Positions 58,749 to 64,000 of a stretch of 64,000 nucleotides of DNA are shown here, piece after piece. The stretch lies in NCBI RefSeq assembly GCF_005221385.1, contig NZ_CP039904.1:1957501-2021500 (forward strand), in the 5' to 3' direction. The DNA is from Agrobacterium tumefaciens. GTDB lineage: Bacteria > Pseudomonadota > Alphaproteobacteria > Rhizobiales > Rhizobiaceae. A program made the position numbers and the translations under genes. Each line of letters starts with the position of its first letter. The stretch's first letter is position 1. The notes under the pieces are model-generated. The model made no database searches. It had not been told where the DNA came from and saw only the letters and a list, made by a program, of their open reading frames with translations.

Positions 58749-59435
58749 ATGATCGGGGCGAGGACCACCTTGAGTACAATTGACGATAATGCCCGTGAGA
58801 TTGCGGGCCTCGCTCTCGAACGCTTTGCCCGCGCCAAAGGCCGACGCGTGATGATCGCGATTGCCGGCGCCCCGGGATCGGGAAAATCGACCATTGCCGA
58901 AGGTGTGGTGGATGTGTTGAACGCCGGCGAAGGTGAGCCCGCCGCGCTTTTTCCGATGGATGGTTATCACTATGACGATGCCGTGCTCGAAGAGATGAAC
59001 CGGCGACCGTTCAAGGGCGCCATCGATACGTTCGATGCCCACGGTTTGCGCCACATGCTCGAGCGCCTCAAGGCCAATGAGGATGATGTCATTGCCGTTC
59101 CGGTCTTTGACCGGGCGATTGAAATCGCCCGCGCCGGCGGCCGGCTGATCCCGCAATCCGTCGATATCATCGTCTGTGAAGGCAATTATCTCCTCGCCGG
59201 CCAGTCGCCGTGGAACCGTCTCAAACCGATCTTCGATCTGACGGTTTTTGTCGATGTCAGCGAGGACGATCTGCGTGCGCGGCTGAGAAACCGCTGGCTG
59301 GGCTTCGGTCTTGCCGAAGACGAGATCAACCGGAAGGTCGAGGAGAACGATCTTCCCAACGGCCGTTTCATCATCTCGACGAGCACCGAACCCGATCTTC
59401 GCATCGGCAATCCGGGAAGCGGGGCCGCTTCCTGA
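58749..59435 (+). CDS. P-loop kinase, FrcK/uridine-kinase-like
   Basis: This protein of about 228 residues has Walker A GAPGSGKST at residues 40-48, then a FPMDGYHYDD segment with a catalytic-type Asp, a DTFDAHGL motif, and CEGNYLL (Walker-B-like). Such kinases phosphorylate nucleosides, pantothenate or sugars; the fructose importer operon of Sinorhizobium carries a related gene (frcK). In this operon it might phosphorylate D-fructose or D-allulose, though neither is shown. ATG 58749 lacks a ribosome binding site; TTG 58770 with GCGAGG six bases upstream is a credible alternative, removing 7 residues. Confidence 0.85.
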   Translation: MIGARTTLSTIDDNAREIAGLALERFARAKGRRVMIAIAGAPGSGKSTIAEGVVDVLNAGEGEPAALFPMDGYHYDDAVLEEMNRRPFKGAIDTFDAHGLRHMLERLKANEDDVIAVPVFDRAIEIARAGGRLIPQSVDIIVCEGNYLLAGQSPWNRLKPIFDLTVFVDVSEDDLRARLRNRWLGFGLAEDEINRKVEENDLPNGRFIISTSTEPDLRIGNPGSGAAS

Positions 59436-59500
59436 GACGCACCGAATGATCGCGGGCGCCCACATCCCAACCAAGTGAAACAGAAGCGAAAGAAATCCCC

Positions 59501-60370
59501 ATGAAACACGGCATCTATTATTCTTACTGGGAACATGAGTGGAGCGCCAAGTTCGGCCCCTATATCGAAAAGGTCGCAAAACTCGGCTTCGATATCATCG
59601 AAGTCGCCGCCCACCATATCAACGAATACAGCGACGCCGAACTCGCCGCCATCAAGCAGAGCGCGAAGGATAACGGCATCATCCTCACTGCCGGCATCGG
59701 CCCGTCGAAATCAAAGAACCTGTCGTCGGAAGATGCGGCCGTGCGCGCGGCGGGCAAGGCGTTTTTTGAGCGGACGCTCACCAATGTCGCCAAGCTCGAC
59801 ATCCGCACCATCGGCGGCGCCCTGCATTCCTACTGGCCGATCGATTATTCGCAGCCGGTCGACAAGCCGGGTGATTACGCGCGTGGTGTTGAGGGCATTC
59901 ACGGCATTGCGGATTTCGCCAATGATCTCGGCATCAACCTGTGCATCGAAGTCCTCAACCGCTTTGAAAACCACGTGCTCAACACGGCGGCCGAAGGCGT
60001 CGCCTTCGTCAAGGACGTCGGAAAGAACAATGTGAAGGTCATGCTCGATACCTTCCACATGAACATCGAGGAAGACAGTTTCGGCGAAGCCATACGCACG
60101 GCCGGCCCGCTGCTGGGTCACTTCCACACCGGCGAGAGCAATCGCCGTGTTCCGGGCAAAGGCAGGATGCCCTGGCAGGAAATCGGCCTCGCGCTTCGCG
60201 ATATCAATTACACCGGTGCCGTCGTCATGGAGCCGTTCGTCAAGACCGGTGGCACCATCGGTTCTGATATCAAGGTGTGGCGTGATCTGAGCAATGGCGC
60301 CGACATCGCCAAAATGGACGAGGACGCCAGAAATTCCCTGGCATTCTCCCGTTTCGTCCTCGGCGGCTGA
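59501..60370 (+). CDS. dpe: D-psicose (D-allulose) 3-epimerase
   Basis: This 289-residue TIM-barrel enzyme interconverts D-allulose (D-psicose) and D-fructose by C3 epimerisation. From memory its sequence is almost the same as the characterised A. tumefaciens enzyme, starting MKHGIYYSYWEHEWSAKFGP. Metal ligands fall exactly at published positions: E150 (CIEVLNRFEN), D183 (MLDTFHMN), H209 (GHFHTGESNR) and E244 (VVMEPF); R215 contributes to the sugar site. It is the last gene of the importer operon, which makes uptake of allulose and conversion to fructose the natural role. The substrate-side residues differ from the paralogue at 57892. Confidence 0.96.
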   Translation: MKHGIYYSYWEHEWSAKFGPYIEKVAKLGFDIIEVAAHHINEYSDAELAAIKQSAKDNGIILTAGIGPSKSKNLSSEDAAVRAAGKAFFERTLTNVAKLDIRTIGGALHSYWPIDYSQPVDKPGDYARGVEGIHGIADFANDLGINLCIEVLNRFENHVLNTAAEGVAFVKDVGKNNVKVMLDTFHMNIEEDSFGEAIRTAGPLLGHFHTGESNRRVPGKGRMPWQEIGLALRDINYTGAVVMEPFVKTGGTIGSDIKVWRDLSNGADIAKMDEDARNSLAFSRFVLGG

Positions 60371-60391
60371 TGTCCGCAAAACGCGTGTTGC

Positions 60392-60419
60392 CCAGGCGCC
60401 CGTCACCGGCGGCGCCTGG
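60392..60419 (+). terminator. hairpin at the end of the D-allulose operon
   Basis: CCAGGCGCC and GGCGCCTGG form a perfect 9-bp stem with a 10-base loop, 21 bases after the dpe stop codon. No U-run follows (TCTCTC). It is a likely transcript end. Confidence 0.55.
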
Positions 60420-60549
60420 TCTCTCACCAAAAACAGACTGATGACCGACGCGGGCAGTCAATCGGCTGGTTGAACAAACCACAATTCATGGGCTAAGGCT
60501 GCGGGGTATCTGAGGATCGGAAACGGTCCGCCCAAGGCCATTGGTTCAC

Positions 60550-61545
60550 ATGATCCCTGTCGCACTCCCGTCCGTCGAAGCGCTGCTTCTCGTCGCCTTC
60601 CTTCTCACCACGACCTTTGTCTGGGTCGTCTGGACGCTGGGGCTGCTCATTCGATATATCTGCGGCCGCTGGAAACGCCCGATGCTGCTGCCCTATGGGC
60701 TGGTGACCGCCATCGCAGCCTTCACCGTGTGGAAAACCGGTGATTTTTATATCCATATGCGGGCTTATGACAGGGAGAGGACGGCAAGCTACCGGCCGGA
60801 ACTGCTTGCACCAACCCGGCTTGGCCAGATCGATATGCCCAAAGGTACGAAACTCGAGCTGGCCATTGCCGATACAAGGGACGCCTTCAGCAGCGCCTTG
60901 TTTCCGCATCCCGTGCGCGTTGCAGATATCGATGCCGTCGAGATCGCCCGCTATATCGCGATAAAAACCAACGACAACTCCGAAACCGTCGGCTTTACCC
61001 CCGACAACATGCGGATAACCGGCAATGGCGTAACCATCCAGAGCGGCTGGCGCTGCGACGCGACCCAGCCGGTGGAATTTGATCTGCGGCCCGATGGCAG
61101 CATATCCGCCTTCAGCAGATGTATTCTTGCCAATGGCAATGTCGTCGATGGCATCACCCTGCCGGAAGGAACGTCCCTGCGCGCTTCCACCGGCAATGTC
61201 TATATCGACGGCTTCGTCGATTCCGACAGATGGGTTCTCGGCACGCCGCAGGGTCAGACCATCCACGTCGATAATTTCGATCTCTCCGATGCGACGATTG
61301 CCCTTGATGACGAACGAAAACTCTACGAAATCAAACGCGCGGTCCTGTCAAAAGAGGCAACGCTCGGAACCCGCCGCCATGCGTCCGGAACCCATGTTCG
61401 CTATAATTCCCGGCACCTTCGGAAAGATTATCCAGCCGCATGGCTGCTCACCCCACCTCTGCCTGATGTTGATCTTCAGCCGTCATCGCCCGCAAGCCTC
61501 GTGCAGAACAGGGAAGGAGACGTTCTGGCCACCCCGGCGGATTGA
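60550..61545 (+). CDS. membrane-anchored protein of unknown function
   Basis: This 331-residue protein has two N-terminal transmembrane helices (ALLLVAFLLTTTFVWVVWTL and LLPYGLVTAIAAFTVW) and a mostly beta-rich extracytoplasmic part of about 250 residues, including ATQPVEFDLRPDGSISAF and TLPEGTSLRASTGNVYIDGF. Two cysteines (WRCDAT, SRCILAN) may form a disulfide. I do not recognise a family. ATG 60550 is used; the frame also allows TTG 60541. It is isolated between the dpe operon hairpin and a convergent hairpin, so it is likely monocistronic. Confidence 0.7.
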   Translation: MIPVALPSVEALLLVAFLLTTTFVWVVWTLGLLIRYICGRWKRPMLLPYGLVTAIAAFTVWKTGDFYIHMRAYDRERTASYRPELLAPTRLGQIDMPKGTKLELAIADTRDAFSSALFPHPVRVADIDAVEIARYIAIKTNDNSETVGFTPDNMRITGNGVTIQSGWRCDATQPVEFDLRPDGSISAFSRCILANGNVVDGITLPEGTSLRASTGNVYIDGFVDSDRWVLGTPQGQTIHVDNFDLSDATIALDDERKLYEIKRAVLSKEATLGTRRHASGTHVRYNSRHLRKDYPAAWLLTPPLPDVDLQPSSPASLVQNREGDVLATPAD

Positions 61546-61724
61546 ACCCGATCTGGCCGAGATGCGGGGAAATAGCTCGTCCGTGAGCTATCTTACCGGC
61601 CATGGTCGAAGGTCACGAAACGTGCTGAAACACTGGGGACAAAGGGAAAATCCCAATCGAGAACGATCTCAAACACCGCGAACAGCTGTCAAAAGATACT
61701 GTAGCGCCGCAGGTGTCTTCTGGT

Positions 61725-61752
61725 GATGGATCGCGGGTGGCCGCGATCCATC
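61725..61752. terminator. bidirectional hairpin between convergent genes
   Basis: GATGGATCGCGG and CCGCGATCCATC form a perfect 12-bp stem with a GTGG loop, 13 bases from the end of the Atu4866-like gene and 180 bases after the membrane-protein gene. The intervening 180 bases hold no other recognisable feature. Confidence 0.55.
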
Positions 61753-61765
61753 GTCGCACTGTGCT

Positions 61766-62083
61766 TTACCGCTCCCGGTAAAAGATCATGCCGCCATGGT
61801 GCAGGACATCATCTATGAATGTTCCATCCGCGGTAAAGCCGGTATCGTCCCGGTAATCGATGTGATTGCCGGTCACGACGTAACGGCCCTGATAGGCGCT
61901 TTTACGGTTGCCGCGGGCTTCGTCATAACGCCCGTTGGCCAAAAGCTCCTGACGGATATGGCCGTCACCTGTCACCCACATGCCGATATAGGGGTGAGCT
62001 TGCGGGGGCGTGGAACCGGCGCTGGTTTCGGTCCCCGTCAGCATGGCAATGGCAGCGGCAACGGGTATCGTCATGTTTTTCAT
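61766..62083 (-). CDS. exported Atu4866-family protein
   Basis: This 105-residue protein has a signal peptide (MKNMTIPVAAAIAMLTGTETSAG) and a mature domain I recognise as the Atu4866 family (small beta barrel): GMWVTGDGHIRQELLANGRY, YQGRYVVTGNHIDYRDDTGF and LHHGGMIFYRE. No enzymatic function is known. GAGGAGG lies just before the ATG. It follows the SDR gene by 12 bases on the same strand, so both form an operon controlled from the divergent LysR region. Confidence 0.85.
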   Translation of the reverse strand: MKNMTIPVAAAIAMLTGTETSAGSTPPQAHPYIGMWVTGDGHIRQELLANGRYDEARGNRKSAYQGRYVVTGNHIDYRDDTGFTADGTFIDDVLHHGGMIFYRER

Positions 62084-62095
62084 CTGTTTTCCTCC

Positions 62096-62818
62096 TCAGG
62101 CGGCAGCCGTTGGGCGAACAACGATCTCGTTCAGATCGACGTCATCAGGCTGTTGGATAGCGAAACGCACCGCGCGGCCGATGGCATCGGGCTTTAGCGC
62201 AATGGCGCGGTAGGTTTTCATGGCCTCGACTGCTGCCGGATCGGTGATCGTTTCCGCCAGTTCGCTTTCCACCACACCGGGATGAATGCAGGTGACGCGC
62301 AGATCCGGCCGTTCCTGCCGCAACCCGTCCGAAATTGCCCGAACGGCGAATTTCGTGGCGCAGTAGACGGCGGCGGTCGGCACCACCGACAGCGCCCCGA
62401 TGGAGGCGATATTGATGATGTGGCCGGAACCGCGCGACGTCATCTCCGGCAGCACGGCCGCTATGCCGTGCAGCACGCCCTTGATGTTGACTTCGACCAT
62501 GCGGTCCCATTCGTCGACCTTCATCGAGGCCATCAGGGAAAGCGGCATAACGCCGGCATTGTTGATCATGACATCGACTCGGCCGAAGGTTTCGCGCGCC
62601 TTCTCCGCGAAATCTGCCACGTCGGCACGGTTGGTGACATCCAGTCGGCTGACCGCCACCTGGCTGTTACCCGCTTCCCGGATCTCCTTTGCGAGTTCCT
62701 CCAGCCGCTCCGTGCGGCGGGCGCCGAGCATGAGTTTTGCGCCAGCCTTGCCGAGTTCACGGGCGATACCCGCGCCAATGCCGCTGGAGGCTCCCGTGAT
62801 GAGAACAACCTTGTCCAT
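62096..62818 (-). CDS. SDR family oxidoreductase
   Basis: This 240-residue short-chain dehydrogenase has the nucleotide-binding motif TGASSGIGAG (residues 8-17), NNAGVMP, a catalytic Ser in NIASIGA and the YCATK catalytic Tyr-Lys pair. An Arg pair after the first strand region (GARRTER) suggests NADP preference. ATG 62818 is chosen: AAGGACGG lies upstream and the frame beyond contains no SDR sequence. It precedes the Atu4866-family gene and diverges from a LysR gene across 117 bases. Its substrate is unknown; many close relatives are broad-range ketoreductases. Confidence 0.92.
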   Translation of the reverse strand: MDKVVLITGASSGIGAGIARELGKAGAKLMLGARRTERLEELAKEIREAGNSQVAVSRLDVTNRADVADFAEKARETFGRVDVMINNAGVMPLSLMASMKVDEWDRMVEVNIKGVLHGIAAVLPEMTSRGSGHIINIASIGALSVVPTAAVYCATKFAVRAISDGLRQERPDLRVTCIHPGVVESELAETITDPAAVEAMKTYRAIALKPDAIGRAVRFAIQQPDDVDLNEIVVRPTAAA

Positions 62819-62935
62819 CGTTCCGTCCTTCCTTTTTAAAACCACCGCTCGATTGCGGTTGCATGAAAGATAGACAGGCAGCATTGTTGAGATAAGATGC
62901 CTATTAATTTCCATAGTGGTAAGGATAGCTAAACA

Positions 62936-63844
62936 GTGACGCCCGATCTGAACGCTCTCTCCGTCTTTGGGCTGGTGGCGGAACTGAAGAGTTTCAGCGC
63001 TGCCGCGGACCGAATGGGCGTGTCACGTTCCGCCGTCAGCCAGACAATTAGACGGCTGGAGGAAATGCTCGGCCTGGCGCTGGTGCTGCGCACCACCCGC
63101 AGCGTCAGTCTCACCGAGGCGGGTGAGGGGCTTTATGCCAATATCGCTCCCGCCATAGCCGAAATGTCGGCGGCGGTGGAACAGGCGGGCGAATTGCGCG
63201 AAAGTCCGAATGGGCTGTTGCGGCTCGCCGTTTCTTCCATTGCCGAAGACTTCCTGTCCGGGCCGCTTCTTGCCGGCTTCACGGCTGCCTATCCGGATGT
63301 CCACCTAGATGTCATGGTGACCGATGAGGAGTTCGATATTGTTGCCGAAGGTTATGACGCAGCCGTGCGGCTGGGCGAGGTGATCGATGAGGACATGATC
63401 ATCGTGCCTATATCCGGGGATGTGCGGCAGCTCGCGGTCTGTTCGCCTGATTATCTCAAAGGCAGAGCCAAGCCCACTCACCCGAAGGAACTGGCACATC
63501 ACCGGTGCATTGGCTGGCGGCCGGCTCCGCGCAGCGCACCCTATCGCTGGGAGTTTGCGCAGGCCGGGCGGGAATTCAGCGTCGCGGTCGCGCCGGAGAT
63601 CACCACCAACGACATGGCACTGATGATCCGGATGGCGGTGGCGGGAGCGGGGATCACCTTCGGTATCGAAGATACCTTCCGCAGCTGGATCGATCGCGGT
63701 GAGCTGGTGCCGCTGCTTGAAGATTACTCACCTTATTTTCCCGGATTCTACCTCTATTATCCGAGCAGGCGTAATCTGGCGCCCAAACTCCGGGCGCTGA
63801 TCGATCACGTGAAGACATCAAGGCAACGCACGCGGTCGCTTTAG
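62936..63844 (+). CDS. LysR family transcriptional regulator
   Basis: This 302-residue regulator has the N-terminal winged helix (LNALSVFGLVAELKSFSAAA ... RSAVSQTIRRLEEMLG) and a LysR effector domain from about residue 90. The start is a GTG at 62936 with AAGGATAG upstream. It diverges from the SDR/Atu4866 operon, the typical layout for a LysR protein and its target. The intergenic 117 bases are AT-rich (ATAAGATGCCTATTAAT near 62892-62908) but I could not fix a single T-N11-A box. Confidence 0.92.
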   Translation: MTPDLNALSVFGLVAELKSFSAAADRMGVSRSAVSQTIRRLEEMLGLALVLRTTRSVSLTEAGEGLYANIAPAIAEMSAAVEQAGELRESPNGLLRLAVSSIAEDFLSGPLLAGFTAAYPDVHLDVMVTDEEFDIVAEGYDAAVRLGEVIDEDMIIVPISGDVRQLAVCSPDYLKGRAKPTHPKELAHHRCIGWRPAPRSAPYRWEFAQAGREFSVAVAPEITTNDMALMIRMAVAGAGITFGIEDTFRSWIDRGELVPLLEDYSPYFPGFYLYYPSRRNLAPKLRALIDHVKTSRQRTRSL

Positions 63845-63877
63845 ACGATCATGGCGCGCCTTGGCTTCGATGTCGCT

Positions 63878-64000
63878 TTACCGCAAAACCGATGACAGAA
63901 ATTCGCGGGTTCGCTCTTCTTTCGGCCCGCCGAAAATTTCCTCCGGTGCTCCCTGTTCGCAGATGCGGCCCTTGTCGAAAAAGCAGACGCGGTCTGACAC
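63878..64000 (-). CDS. C-terminal fragment of a polar amino-acid ABC ATPase
   Basis: On the minus strand 40 codons run from the window edge to a TAA at 63880-63878, reading [20 protein letters not shown] and on through [20 protein letters not shown]. This is the standard ending of GlnQ/HisP-type ATPases, just after the H-loop. The gene continues beyond the window. It converges with the LysR gene, 33 bases away. Confidence 0.85.
   Translation of the reverse strand: MSDRVCFFDKGRICEQGAPEEIFGGPKEERTREFLSSVLR

Noticed and set aside
1..64000. tRNA, rRNA, CRISPR arrays, insertion sequences or prophage genes
   Set aside because: No cloverleaf-like sequences, regular repeat-spacer series, transposase or phage motifs were seen on reading both strands; base composition is even across the window.

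Overview
The window is about 64 kb of GC-rich alphaproteobacterial DNA, almost certainly from Agrobacterium (Rhizobiaceae). The best anchor is the 289-residue protein at 59501-60370. From memory it is nearly identical to the characterised Agrobacterium tumefaciens D-psicose (D-allulose) 3-epimerase, with its metal ligands at E150, D183, H209 and E244. A Tat-exported Fe/Mn superoxide dismutase, a protein of the Atu4866 family and the density of ABC importers fit the same genus and suggest a secondary replicon (inference). I see no tRNA, rRNA, insertion sequence, phage gene or CRISPR array.

Layout. 1-4331: end of an unidentified gene, two Dpp/Opp-type ATPases, a GntR regulator, a flavin reductase and a hydantoin-racemase-like protein. 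4397-7053 (minus): a stress/envelope cluster of csbD-like, BON-domain and DUF992 genes preceded by a three-PAS LuxR-type regulator. 7244-15380: LysR regulator and the NAD-dependent formate dehydrogenase genes fdsG, fdsB, fdsA and fdsD, without the usual fdsC, followed by an OFA-family anion transporter. 15591-16155: a small charged protein and a cold shock gene with a long leader. 16540-27434: a divergent sugar-oxidation locus. One arm is an aldolase/dehydratase of the DapA family, an SMP-30 lactonase and a GntR regulator; the other is a Tat-exported binding protein, two permeases, a double ATPase, an enolase-superfamily sugar-acid dehydratase and an aldose epimerase. 27610-35478: a GntR regulator and a second Dpp-type importer that carries a gamma-glutamyltransferase without a signal peptide.

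35572-44861: an exported ankyrin protein, then an OmpR-type two-component system facing a Fe3+/sugar-phosphate-type (AfuABC-like) importer with two paralogous binding proteins. 44868-51869: assorted genes (small membrane protein, Arg/Trp-rich exported protein, periplasmic SOD, orphan TctC-type binding protein, ABC exporter, ABC-F protein, TPR protein). 51987-60370: a LacI regulator facing a ribose-type ABC importer, two sugar 3-epimerase paralogues and a P-loop kinase, read as a D-allulose uptake and catabolism operon. 60550-64000: an unknown membrane protein, an Atu4866-family protein with an SDR oxidoreductase, a divergent LysR regulator, and the end of a polar amino-acid ABC ATPase.

The common theme is scavenging: five complete or partial importers, each joined to its own regulator and usually to the enzymes that channel its substrate into central metabolism. 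The least explained units are the two-component/AfuABC-like locus with a second binding protein, the cytoplasmic gamma-glutamyltransferase importer operon, and the sugar-oxidation locus that lacks a dehydrogenase. Candidate operators were read by eye: tandem LacI-type sites at 53142-53181, a perfect GntR palindrome at 27572-27594, and another inverted repeat at 2911-2926.
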